Shown here in pieces: positions 1 to 10,274 of a stretch of 56,237 nt of DNA. The notes under the pieces are model-generated. The model saw only the letters and a program-made list of their open reading frames with translations. It made no database searches and was not told the DNA's origin. Origin of the DNA: Polysphondylium violaceum. Its lineage: Eukaryota; Evosea; Eumycetozoa; Dictyosteliales; Dictyosteliaceae. The stretch spans positions 1-56,237 of the forward strand of contig AJWJ01000104.1 of NCBI GenBank assembly GCA_000277445.1, given 5' to 3'. How positions within the stretch are numbered: position 1 is the first letter of the stretch; each line of letters starts with the position of its first letter. A program made the position numbers and the translations under genes.

Positions 1-444
1 AAAAAAATACTCGGATATATAAATAAAATTAAAAAAAAAAAAAAAAAAATTTATCAAACCACATCATCCAGGGTTTGGTATCTATAAATAAAGATTGGGA
101 TGGGTTTGACCAAAAAATAGAACCAATTTTTTTTTTATTTTTTAAATTTTTTTTGCATGCGTGAGTATTTGTATTTATTTGTTTTAAAAATATAGATAAT
201 CCAAATAGATAAATAATCTTTATCTTTTGTCTATAAAAAATTAAAAATTATCTCATTTTTAGTCAATCATTAAACTTTTTGGGTATCTATTTTCTTTTTC
301 AAGATTTGAGACATATTTTTATCATTTTCACCAAAAAAAAAAAGAAGAGAAAAAAACTCTCCACACCCTGTTTTTAGTAGTGGTGATTCGCCTTTTTGCA
401 AAAAAAAAAATTTGTAAATTTTTTACTTATCAATTTTTGCTATC
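1..444. other. AT-rich non-coding left edge
   Basis: This stretch is poly-A/poly-T rich and holds no credible reading frame on either strand. It ends just before a short ATG-initiated frame, so it may be upstream sequence of that frame or of the permease gene. No RNA gene or repeat family was recognised. Confidence 0.5.
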
Positions 445-666
445 ATGGAGAATCTACATATCTCTAGTGAGGAAACAGATGAATATGATGGTCACAACTA
501 TTATCTATACAATGATGATAATAATGATGATGATGAAATAACTCTAGAGAATGAAACTACAAATCAACCAGTAATATTATATACATACAATCATACACTC
601 ACTCACTCCCCTCATATAATCTATACTACATATACAATATTGTCAACATTACTCTGTAATTTATGA
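445..666 (+). other. Acidic short ORF or alternative 5' exon of the permease
   Basis: A 73-codon frame begins MENLHISSEETDEYDG and is acidic and Asn/Asp rich for its first 42 codons; after that it turns into low-complexity sequence. A GTAATA donor follows codon 42 (position 571). An acceptor ending at 1103, followed by six open codons, leads in phase 0 straight into the permease start at 1122. It could therefore be an upstream exon adding an acidic cytosolic tail to the permease, across a roughly 530-nt intron. It could equally be a chance or short independent frame. The start context (CTATCATG) lacks the A-run typical of the other genes here. From 667 to 1121 there is only CA-rich, CCATCC-repeated leader-like sequence. 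Confidence 0.3.
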
Positions 667-1121
667 TAAAGATTTAATGAATACCATGACAACAAAACAC
701 ACAGATTTTTTTAAATTTAAAAATCTGTGGGTAATTTTTTTTTAATTTTTAATATATCAAAACCACCCCCAACCCTCACCCTAACCCCTTTCATCCACCA
801 TCCAATCCATCCATCAACACACACACCGATTTATCACCACACACACTATCACATTGATAAAACACTCAATGTTGTTTATTATTCTTTTAAAACGTAGTCA
901 TATGAAATTAATACTTTTATATTTATACTCTTTGTTTTTCGATTTATTATAAAATCAAACCTTTTCTTTTTCTTTTATAATAATAACAATAACTAAATAC
1001 TAATCCTAAATATTAATTAAATAACCATCATCATCATCATCAACATCAACATCAACATATAATTCAACAATCAAAATTCAAATTCTCCAATTCTCTCAAA
1101 TAGTTAATTAAAAGAAAAGAA

Positions 1122-2705
1122 ATGATTGGAAAATTAAAATTGAGAAGAAATTTCAATGATACATTTCATAGTGGATTAGCAGCAGTGATAGATTATTTTC
1201 CAAAATATGAATTAATATCAACGCCAGGTGCTATTGTGAATCCAGATCAAAGAATGCCATGGGGTCCAACTACAGCGACGTCATTTCAACATTTATTGGC
1301 AATGTTTGGATCCAATGCCCTTTGTCCATTGTTGATGGGTATGTCTCCATCGACTAGTATTTTTTTCAGTGGTATTGGTACTTTAATTTTTTATATTTGC
1401 ACAGGTGGTCGTTTACCATCTTATTTAGGTTCATCTTTTGCTTTTATTGGTGTAGTTAATTCGGCCACCAATTATCATTACGTTCCAGGTGGTCCTGGTA
1501 ACGAACACATTGGTGTTGCTGCCGGTGGTATTTTAGTTTGTGGTCTTATTTATTTAGCAATCTCGCTGTTGGTCATTTTTGCTGGATACCGATGGTTAGA
1601 GATTTTAATGCCACCCGTTGTAACAGGCTCCGTTGTTATTGCCATTGGTTTACATTTGGCTGGTTCTGCAGTCTCTCAAGCTGCCACCACTGGCTTTGAT
1701 GCTTGGATGGCAATGTTGACATTGATATCGGTTTGTTTGGTGACAATGTATGCCCCGGGTCCTTTCAAAAGATTACCCATTTTAATTGGTGGTCTCATTG
1801 GTTATTTTGTCTATTTGTTTTGTGGCATTGGCGGTGTTGGTCCAGGTATTGATTTCCAAATAGTAAGAGATGCCAAATGGATCGGTGCTCCACCTACCCA
1901 TACCCCAGTTTTTGAAAGCTCTGCCATATCACTCATTGCCCCTGTGGCCATTATTTTAGCCGCAGAAAATATCGGTCATATCAAGGCCGTTGGTGCCATG
2001 ACTGGCAAAGGTGGACAAGGTGATAGTAGCTCATTAGACAGCCTCATTGGTCGTGCATTTTTGGGTGACTCTTTGGCTACCGTCATTGCCGCTTCCTTTG
2101 GAGGTGTTGGTACAACCACCTACGCCGAAAACATTGGTGTCATGAGTATTACCAAAATCTTTAGCACTCTCAATTTCCTCCTCGCCGCCTGCATTTCTAT
2201 CATTTTGGGTGTTTTACCAATTTTTGGCGCAGTCATTCAAACTATTCCACCCGGTGTTTTTGGTGGTCTTTCTATTATTTTATTTGGTATTGTAGGTATC
2301 ACTGGTGCAAAATTGTGGATCAATGCCAAAGTTGATTTCTCAAAACCACGTAATCTCTTGACCGCCGGTATTTGTATAGTTTTGGGCGGTGGTATGGTTG
2401 ATGTCTATGTTGAATGGGGTACTGTAAAGATTGACGGCATTGGAGTTGCCACCTTTAGTGCCATTATCCTCTATCAATTACTACGTGAAAACTGGGGTGA
2501 AATTTTCAAAATGGCCTATAGTAGAATTAGATATGGCAAGCCATATGAAAAATCAATAGATGACTTTGGTGAGCCAACTGATGATGGTAGTGTTGAAAAA
2601 GATCAACATGCTATTGAAATTCCAACTGTTTCTGAAAATAATAATACTACTACTCCTGTAACCACTACAACTAATTTTTCAACAACTCCAATTACTTTTA
2701 TGTAA
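1122..2705 (+). CDS. Xanthine/uracil permease (NCS2 family)
   Basis: An intronless 527-residue polytopic membrane protein. The NCS2 family carries purines or pyrimidines such as uracil or xanthine with H+ or Na+, in the plasma or an internal membrane. It shows the family hallmarks: an N-terminal GSNALCPLLMGMSPSTS segment leading to GRLPSYLGSSFAFIGV, an AENIGH block with Glu282, and the NCS2 signature GTTTYAENIGV with Glu336. Both acidic residues correspond to the substrate-site Glu positions of bacterial UraA. About a dozen hydrophobic segments are visible, and a short hydrophilic Thr/Asn-rich C-terminal tail follows. The ATG lies in a good AAAGAAATG context. It resembles the RutG/UraA branch more than fungal purine permeases, but substrate cannot be assigned. 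The first exon could lie further upstream (see the entry starting at 445). Confidence 0.9.
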   Translation: MIGKLKLRRNFNDTFHSGLAAVIDYFPKYELISTPGAIVNPDQRMPWGPTTATSFQHLLAMFGSNALCPLLMGMSPSTSIFFSGIGTLIFYICTGGRLPSYLGSSFAFIGVVNSATNYHYVPGGPGNEHIGVAAGGILVCGLIYLAISLLVIFAGYRWLEILMPPVVTGSVVIAIGLHLAGSAVSQAATTGFDAWMAMLTLISVCLVTMYAPGPFKRLPILIGGLIGYFVYLFCGIGGVGPGIDFQIVRDAKWIGAPPTHTPVFESSAISLIAPVAIILAAENIGHIKAVGAMTGKGGQGDSSSLDSLIGRAFLGDSLATVIAASFGGVGTTTYAENIGVMSITKIFSTLNFLLAACISIILGVLPIFGAVIQTIPPGVFGGLSIILFGIVGITGAKLWINAKVDFSKPRNLLTAGICIVLGGGMVDVYVEWGTVKIDGIGVATFSAIILYQLLRENWGEIFKMAYSRIRYGKPYEKSIDDFGEPTDDGSVEKDQHAIEIPTVSENNNTTTPVTTTTNFSTTPITFM

Positions 2706-2891
2706 AAAAAAAAATCAGTTTTAAAATTATATCAAATCTTTTTATCTTTACAAATATGGAAAGTCATATGAAACCTTTTCACTTAAATAAAAATCTTTGA
2801 AAAACGAAAAAATTTTCAAAAACAAAAAAAAAAAAAAAATATCTGTTTTTTTTCAACTCCTTGACTCGTCATACGACAACATCATACGATA

Positions 2892-3869
2892 ATGATAGAT
2901 GTATTTTATATAGTTGTATTCGCAATTATTGTTATACTATTACCACTTGTAACAGATGCGTTAAATAACTTGTTTCCAAACGCAAAAATTGGCAGAATTG
3001 CACAAGAGGTGGTGGGATTCTTGCTGGTGTTTGTGATTATCACATTGATATTTATTGCTGTATTTTTATGGTATAGTGTCTTTTTACCCTACTACTTTAT
3101 CGGTAAAATAGACTATTACAATGTGTTTGATATATTGGCGGAACCAAATAAGCAGCCAAATGCATTGGGGTTATGTTGTCAATTGATTTTTACATTGATA
3201 ATGGTCTCAAATGTTTATTACTACTATTATCAGTCAATTACAACCAACACCTGGTTGCCTAAAATATCGAAAAAGAAACAAGACGACACGCTAACAAGCC
3301 AACAACGTGAAACTAGTCTGTGCTCTCAGTGCACCGAATCGGGCAATGGTGGTAGTGGGTGGTCGACTTTGAAAAAAGAAAAATCACACCATTGTCGTAT
3401 ATGTAAACGATGTGTAGATACAATGGATCACCACTGTCCCTTTATTAGCAATTGTGTGGGAAAAGCAAACCATCACTACTTTTTCCTCTTTTTGGCATGG
3501 ACATGTATCGGTGTGTTGTATGCATGCTTTATGTCGTATTACCCATTCAGAGACTGTCTGCTGATCAACGATTGGGACGCTGGCCAAATCAGCACGTGCA
3601 TCGCATTGGGAAACTTTAATTTTATATTTATATGCTCATGTGTGGTGATGGCACCGCTTGCAGTGATCATTTTGTGGCAATTTTATCTCCTCTACACCTC
3701 GACCACTACTGTGTATCTCTTGAGAACACTCAAACACTCCCCCTCATACTCCAACTACCTTAAATGGCTCTACACAACATTTAAACAAAAAGGCTCGATT
3801 TCAAATTTTAAATCTATATTTATCAATTGGAGATTCTATAATTTCATTTTACCATACTACTTGAATTAG
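2892..3869 (+). CDS. DHHC-type palmitoyltransferase
   Basis: An intronless protein of 325 residues. It has two N-terminal hydrophobic segments, a third near residue 95-110, the cysteine-rich zinc-binding domain, and two more membrane segments after it. The core reads HHCRICKRCVDTMDHHCPF followed by NCVGKANHHYF, so the catalytic DHHC is intact with Cys182 as the acyl-accepting residue. Family members transfer palmitate from acyl-CoA to cysteines of membrane-associated proteins, usually in the Golgi, ER or plasma membrane. Just before the CRD lies an ETSLCSQCTES stretch supplying the first cysteine pair. The TTxE motif seen in many family members after the CRD is not obvious; an STTTVYLL stretch sits in that place. 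It lies 186 nt downstream of the permease on the same strand, without any evident functional link. Confidence 0.92.
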   Translation: MIDVFYIVVFAIIVILLPLVTDALNNLFPNAKIGRIAQEVVGFLLVFVIITLIFIAVFLWYSVFLPYYFIGKIDYYNVFDILAEPNKQPNALGLCCQLIFTLIMVSNVYYYYYQSITTNTWLPKISKKKQDDTLTSQQRETSLCSQCTESGNGGSGWSTLKKEKSHHCRICKRCVDTMDHHCPFISNCVGKANHHYFFLFLAWTCIGVLYACFMSYYPFRDCLLINDWDAGQISTCIALGNFNFIFICSCVVMAPLAVIILWQFYLLYTSTTTVYLLRTLKHSPSYSNYLKWLYTTFKQKGSISNFKSIFINWRFYNFILPYYLN

Positions 3870-5285
3870 CCTTTTTATAGTTGTTGTTGTTGTCATCGAT
3901 AGAGATTTATTTGTTTAGTAATGACTAAATTTAAATAAAATAAAATTATCTTGTAATAGGAAATAAATTAAAATGTGTGCGCATGTGGGTGCTTTGGTTG
4001 AACAACTTTTATTATCCATGGATATGGAATATTTCATTTCTTCTCGAAGAATATTTTTGGCAATGAACATCTAGTGTGGGTGTATGTTTTTGTTTATATA
4101 AATGTAATCTTTGATCTCTTGCATCTCAACTACCTATTTTACTTATGTGTAGGTGTGGTGTGAATTGTGTTTGAAAATAAGAACACATATAAAAATAGAA
4201 TTTAAACGGTTAAGAGAGAATATTGGAGATTTTTGTTGTTGTGTGTTTGTTTTTTTTTTTTTTTGTTTTAATCTTGATCAAACAATCTGTAAACTTTGAA
4301 AAAATCGATATAGGATAAAATATATCCAAATTTGTACTATTTTGAAAGTCAGATCTGACACACCCAATACAAAAAGCAAACAAGGCACCACACACACATT
4401 TTTTAAATATTCTTGGATTAAGAGGAAAAAAAAAATATGATGGTATTGCATTGTATTGCACTAATAGAAAGGTGTGTTTGGTTATAATAATAACTATTCA
4501 CCATTTAAACAAGAGGGGATGGAGTTTATTCTCAATCACTTGACTAACCTATAAATCATTTAGGTTACATCACATTCCATTCACCCCACCTTACCTCAAA
4601 AAAATGATTTTTTTTGAATTTTTTTTTGAATTTTTTTCAATTTTTATTTTTTTTCACGACAACATTTTTTTTTTTTTTCTTTGCAAAAAATTAATATCAA
4701 ATATCACCACCCACCTTTTTTTTTTTTTATCACCAATCACACACCAAAACACACAGCAGTATTTTATATTTATATATTTATTTTTATTTGTTTTCCATCC
4801 TCATTAATCATCAACATCATCAACAATATTATACATATTATCATTATACTATCCTTTTCCTTATTCCCTTACCTATAAGTCTACCTATAAAAAAAACAAA
4901 CAAAAAAAAAAAAAAAATAAAAACTTTTATTTTATATATTTATAAATATTTATATACATATACACACTCTGTTTCAGCATACACACACACACGCACCTAC
5001 ATTATTTTATAATTGTTGGAGATATTTTTTTAAATTATTTATTTTTAAATTATTTATTAAACAAATATACACATCACATAGTAAAATAATATACACACAT
5101 ACCCATCGTTGGTTCTCGTGCACCATCCATCCAACTTTGTATTTTATCAATTGCCGTAGTATTAGTATTTAAAATTCGCTTTCGAAATATTACTACAATA
5201 GTCTTTGTTGCGTATAGTTTATCATCATTGCCTTACTATCCGCAAATTATTTCATTGTCTTTTTAACTACCAATTATCTTTAGTT
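3870..5285. promoter_or_regulatory. Intergenic region upstream of the CudA-like gene
   Basis: About 1.4 kb of AT-rich sequence with T-runs (4604-4735) and CA-rich patches (4560-4600, 4735-4760, 4960-5000), ending in the leader of the CudA-like gene. Apart from one short ORF listed separately, no coding sequence is convincing. The length is large for this compact region, which would fit a developmentally regulated promoter; that is inference. Confidence 0.4.
3973..4074 (+). CDS. Possible 33-residue small ORF
   Basis: A short frame starting in the AAAATG context preferred by genes in this window. It begins MCAHVGALVEQLL and ends at a TAG. Its composition is less biased to Asn/Lys/Ile/Phe than random AT-rich frames here. 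It sits about 100 nt past the end of the DHHC gene, so it may lie in that gene's 3' untranslated region. No homology is recognised and chance is quite possible. Confidence 0.15.
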   Translation: MCAHVGALVEQLLLSMDMEYFISSRRIFLAMNI

Positions 5286-7497
5286 ATGTCAACAGACCAG
5301 TGCTCATTTATACCCGATTCAATTCGATTCCAAAATACTATTAATTCAAATTCCTTTTTAATTAAACCAAATTGCAATTTTAATATTAATAACAACAACA
5401 ACATTAACAACAACAACATTATTTTAAATAATAATAATAATAATAATAGTGCTCCTATTTTAAATAAGAATAACAACAAATTAATTAATAATAGCTTATC
5501 TTTTGAACAATCAAGTTCATCATTAATTAATACCCCAATTATTACTTCAGCACCTACACCTTCTATTGATTCAATTGATAACTTGACTTTTTCTTTTTCA
5601 TCCACCAACAATCTTAAACAACCTGAAATGACAGATTTAGTTGTAAATAACAATATCCCTGATTACTTTGATTGGTATTTATTTTATATATAATTTTTTT
5701 ATTTTAAATAATCCTAATATTTTTTTTTTTTTTTTCTTTAGGTGTGCTGGTATTATTCAAAATGGACAAAATCAACAAAATCAACTTGTTCAACAACAAC
5801 AACAACAACAACAACAAAACCAACAGCTCCAACAACAACAAATTAACTCTGTTGATATAAAAGTTGAACAATCATCTTCTCCACCAACTTCTAATTCTGA
5901 TTTTGAATTAGCCCAACAAACCTTTAATTTGACAAACAACAACAATAATAATAATAACAATAATACAATTATTTTTGATAATCAAAATAACAATAATACA
6001 ATTCAACCAATTTATAATATTCCACAACAATATATTCCAAATTATGGTGTTGTATTACCAGTTAATACTATTAAAGGAAATCAATCCATTCTTCCTCCAC
6101 AAGCTTGGTCTTCCCAAATTCAAAACACTTTTAATCCATTATCAATTGATAATAATAATAATAATTTCAACCAAACTTTATCATTACCAAATAATCAAAA
6201 TAATAATCAAAACAATAACATTGAATCAAATTCATCATCTTCTTTTGATAATAATGCTCCAATGAGTAATCTCTTTTACCAAAACTTTTTAATTTATCAA
6301 AATCAAATGCAACAACAAAATAATAATAACAATAATAACAACAACAACAACAACAATAATAATAATAATAACTATATTAATGGTGGTTTTTCTCTTGGTA
6401 AACAAAACAACAACAACCCCAATACTATTAAAAAAGATAAAAATATTATTACAACTCTAACAGTACCAAATAGTGACATTATTTATCAAAGATATGATTA
6501 TTCACAAACACCAACATCAGATTTATCATCACCAGAAGGACCCTCTATTTCAACTTCTCCACCATCACCTCTATTGGGCTCAGATTCATCTTGCAATGGT
6601 CACAGTAACAGTGGCTCATCTTCTCCTCTCCCTCAACAATTCCAACAACAACAACAACAATCCATTTCGATGAATTATCATTGGGAAAGTGGACTCTTAC
6701 CAAACTCTCTTCAACAACAATACGAACTCAATCCACCCATCTCTGTTCATTCCAACTTTGTATTCTTTGAACCATATCTTCAAAATGAAGCAGGTAGACA
6801 TAAATCATGTTGGAATCTTGTTGAACCAATGCACAGAAACTACTATCAACCCATCCAATTCAAATTACCACCATTCCCAAATTATCCACTCCCAATTACT
6901 CAACTCGATGACAAGACTGGTATTGTAGACACTCAAAAATTCAAAACCTATTACAATCCAACCAGTTTACACAAATATGAATCCTATCGTATTTATATCC
7001 ATCCCTCTCTTGGTTACTCTGGCAATGCTAAAAGATTTAAACAACAACCTGATCCTCATGAAAAAGCTTTGATTCTCGATGGCAATGTTTATGATGGTCA
7101 TTTAAATCCAATCTATAATTGCAAAATTTGTACAGAATACTATCAAACAAAATCTTATTTCTCTGCCAATCCCCACGCCAAAGGTAAAGTTCTTTTGGTA
7201 AAGAATAATCTTTTGACTAGAGTCAAGGATGGTGGTTTCACTCTTTCACTCAAACCAATGTGCTGCAGTGGTCACAACTCTCACATTCCACTCTATTTCC
7301 ACTTTACACTCACAAATCCTGCAAATAACGAAATCGTTCTTCAAGCTTTGATAAACGTTAATGTTAAACAATGGTATGTATACATAAAATCTAGATTTTT
7401 TTTTACAAAAAAAAAATAAATTGCTAACAATTTCATTATTATAAAATTTAGGAAAAAATCCATTCCAAATAAAAACAAAAAGCAAAGATTTGAATAA
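5286..7497 (+). CDS. cudA: CudA-like transcription regulator
   Basis: Three exons (5286-5674, 5742-7373, 7452-7497) give 688 residues. The junction codons rebuild Trp at both introns (DYFD-W-CAGI and VNVKQ-W-KKSI). The first 400 residues are low-complexity Asn/Gln/Ser. A compact conserved-looking domain of about 250 residues follows, starting near [20 protein letters not shown]. It contains [19 protein letters not shown], a CKIC pair and the [18 protein letters not shown] segment, and the protein ends QRFE. From memory this layout fits CudA, the dictyostelid nuclear protein needed for culmination and prespore gene expression, described as distantly STAT-like; I could not compare sequences. 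The ATG at 5286 was chosen over the upstream in-frame stretch, which looks like leader. It could be a CudA paralogue rather than the orthologue. Confidence 0.6.
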
Positions 7498-7799
7498 ATC
7501 TAAGCCACCCAACCCAAAACAACAAACCATATCCTTTGTGGATAATCTGTCAAATATGTCAAATTTTCAATAATAGTCCTCAATCATCCTTTCGTTTCAT
7601 AAAAAAAAAAAAAACAAAAAATTACTTTTTCCTTTTTCTCTGTACTATAAATTATTATTACCATTGTCTCCGTAGAATAAATCATATTTAAATATTTCTT
7701 AATTTATTTATATACCAATTTTTGTTTATTTGAGATGAAATAATAGTTAAAGTTTGCTTTTACAAGTTTCAATCATATTTATTATTATCTTTAGTTTTT
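7498..7799. other. Convergent intergenic spacer
   Basis: About 300 nt between the 3' ends of the CudA-like gene (plus) and the AKTIP-like gene (minus). It holds A-runs, AATAAA-like sequences such as the one near 7676, and nothing coding. It probably contains both 3' untranslated regions and poly(A) sites. Confidence 0.5.
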
Positions 7800-8867
7800 T
7801 TAAAATTCTTTCCAAAAATCCTTAATCTTACCTATTGTTTGATCAAAACCACTCATTGAAATACTAATATCTTTTTTACCTGCTAATATTTGTTTTTTAG
7901 TGTTTTCCCATTGATTTTTATCTTTCCACTCTTTTGTAAATTCAATGGGTGACTGTAATGTCTCTTCATTATTATAAACGTTTTTAATTGAATCTTGAAC
8001 ATGCTTTGATACTCTTTTTGAAAACTCTTCTGGATTATTTTTCATTCTTTTAAAGAGTAAATAGGTATTAGTGATGAGAAAAAAGAATATAAAATATAAT
8101 ATAATATACAATACAAATTATATGCTTCTGTATTTAGTGGTGGATAATCATATTGATCTGGTTTATAAAACAAACTCTTGATATAACATAAAATATGAGC
8201 GATCATGTATTTCTCTGAAGACCAATCTGAAAATTGATGTGATAAATCAATTTCTCCTTCTAATCCTATCAAAGGATGAAATATAGGCGTAATAAATTTA
8301 ACAGATGGACATATTTCTGGAAAACTATAATAATAGTTGATGAAATTTTAATAAACTATCCTATTCATTATTGTTTACTGCTACTCTTATCATTCCCTCT
8401 ACTCTACACTTACTCATCTGGTATAATTACAACAAATCTAATAATTGCTGATCTATATATTCTGTTTCTAATAAATAATACACAATGCCATTCTATATAT
8501 GATTATATGATTATATGTTAGAGATAGATATAGTAATATTTAATTATATAAGTTTTCTGCTGTTGTTGCTGCTCATACCATGAATAGAGTTTAATGAAGG
8601 TATGACATATAATCCTCTAATAAGTAACTCTGATAATTTTTTACTAAAAAGAAAAGTAAGGAAAGCTCTCGTTAGATATATTGATAATGGTAATTACAAC
8701 AATAATGACTATGATAGTGATAGTGGTTCATTTGATATAAGTATTTCTTACTATTCATATAATAAACGATAGTTTGGTGCTTCTACAATTGGAGCAGGCT
8801 GTGATGTATTGGCTACTTTTGAGGGAGTAGATGTGTTTGTTGATTGTAAAGGATCTAATTGTTCCAT
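7800..8867 (-). CDS. AKTIP/FTS-like ubiquitin E2 variant (UEV)
   Basis: Five exons on the minus strand (8867-8752, 8643-8579, 8492-8414, 8324-8115, 8046-7800) join in frame to give 238 residues. The product aligns by eye along most of animal AKTIP (Fused toes): LLYEYKKLSELLI, then VIPSLNSIHEWHCVLFIRN, then FVVIIPDDFPEICPSVKF, then TPIFHPLIGLEGEIDLS, then PPLNTEAYN. At the E2 active site the Cys is absent, as in AKTIP, so it should be a non-catalytic UBC fold. In animals FTS forms the FHF complex with Hook and FHIP and couples vesicles to dynein. The last intron has a weak acceptor (AAAAG); the rest are standard. The N-terminal 35 residues are Ser/Thr/Pro rich. A single open frame covers only a fraction of the gene, so it is easy to miss or break up. 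Confidence 0.85.
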
Positions 8868-9216
8868 ATTTTGCACCAATAATTAATATATATGAAGCTT
8901 TCACAAAATAAAATCTATGAATGAAAAAAATAGAAAAAAAAAAAAAAACTTTTACTCGAATCATTTTATAACATTGGATTCACTAGGCATTTGAATATCA
9001 CTAATACACCACAAGCTTCAAACTTGCGACATAGTTTTTCTAAGTTATATTAAGTTTTATGAAAGCACATTATTTTTTGAGGTTTTAGCCTCGTTCATTG
9101 CCAAATGTGTAGCATATTTACTAATCTTTTTAGAATAGAATTATTTGAAAAAATACATAATTTACAACTAACAAGAAATGCAATAGTATACAAAATTGGA
9201 AATATTTATAAATAAT
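8868..9216. other. Spacer between AKTIP-like and NADAR genes
   Basis: Roughly 350 nt separating two minus-strand genes. It includes A-runs at 8930-8948 and no credible coding frame. It should hold the AKTIP-like promoter and the NADAR 3' untranslated region. Confidence 0.45.
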
Positions 9217-9816
9217 TTATTTGTTCTCTTTTTCATTTCTGATAGTGTCTCTAACTCTCATTAGAGTAATTCCTAATTGATTTCTACCGCTAAAATATGA
9301 TAAACAAAGATTTAGTATTCATTCATAATTAAAGTTTTTATCCATATCTATCATAATAGTTACCCTCCATTTACACCACCACTTCCCCAATAATAGTCAT
9401 TTTCGGTGTATTCCACCAATATTGCATCACCAGTTTCAAGTAATGAGGCACCAATATCTTTGTTTTGTTTAAATTTAGCTAAACAAATGTCATACATAAT
9501 TTCATCTTTTACTGTTTCCCAATCTGCTCTTAAAGGATAAGCTCTCGATCTACCTTTCTTTGCAGAGTCTCCTGGTGTACTTGCATCTTTAACTTTGAAA
9601 TAATAATCTGTACCAACAAATTTCATTGCCTATTATAATTATTATTTTTATTTTAATAAATATTACTCGATAGAAATTGCATTAGAAAGCACATACTTGG
9701 AATGCATGTTCTGAAGTAGGAAAATGATCATTGTTGTAAAATACTCTGTGTCTGGAAAAGTTACTCATAAATCCATAAGGATTTTCTGCTCTATAAAAAT
9801 TGATTGTTTTAGACAT
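9217..9816 (-). CDS. NADAR-domain protein (YbiA-type N-glycosidase)
   Basis: Three exons on the minus strand (9816-9697, 9629-9364, 9289-9217) give 152 residues, essentially just a NADAR domain. It tracks E. coli YbiA closely: INFYRAENPYGFMSNFS, PTSEHAFQAMKF, GRSRAYPLRADWE, LVEYTENDYYWGSGG, then NQLGITLMRVRD. The last exon supplies the final conserved block; without it the frame stops early at VNGG. YbiA hydrolyses the N-glycosidic bond of reactive early riboflavin intermediates. Other NADAR proteins are reported to act on ADP-ribose metabolites or to remove ADP-ribose from guanine. Which activity applies is not decided by sequence. No signal peptide or second domain is seen, so a cytosolic or nuclear enzyme is likely. 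Confidence 0.9.
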
Positions 9817-10274
9817 GTCTGTTTTGTATATTATTATTATTAATAAAAAACTCTTGGATTTTCTTATTTATTCATTCAAAATCGAGCTAAAACTAAAAAT
9901 TGAAGAAAAAAAAAAAAAATTAAAAAATAAAAAATAAATAGGGAAATTTACAAGAAATAAATAAAACACAAACGAGTTCAACGAAATAACAAAAGCATGT
10001 CTATCAATACTAAGAAAATAAATGAATCGGTCTTTTTTTTTTATTATTTTTTTATTATTTATTTTACAAGGTGTTATTACTACTAAATATGTATGAATAA
10101 TCATCAATGAGCTTGATTAGATATTAATTTAATCAAAAATCGATTTTTGAGCTTGTTTTTTTAAGAGTAGTTTGTGTGTGTTTTAATATTGAGAGAGGCA
10201 GAGAGTGAGATAAGGAGGCGAGTGGATTTGGAATATGTAAATGTTTATGCTACTAATTATACAAGAGAACACTC
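9817..10274. other. Spacer with A/T runs
   Basis: About 460 nt between the NADAR gene start and the end of the zinc-finger gene, both on the minus strand. It is low-complexity A/T sequence with no supported gene. It should include the NADAR promoter. Confidence 0.45.

Noticed and set aside
4210-4461. 83-codon minus-strand frame after the DHHC gene
   Set aside because: Composition is typical of random AT-rich frames and it has no recognisable domain or good start context.
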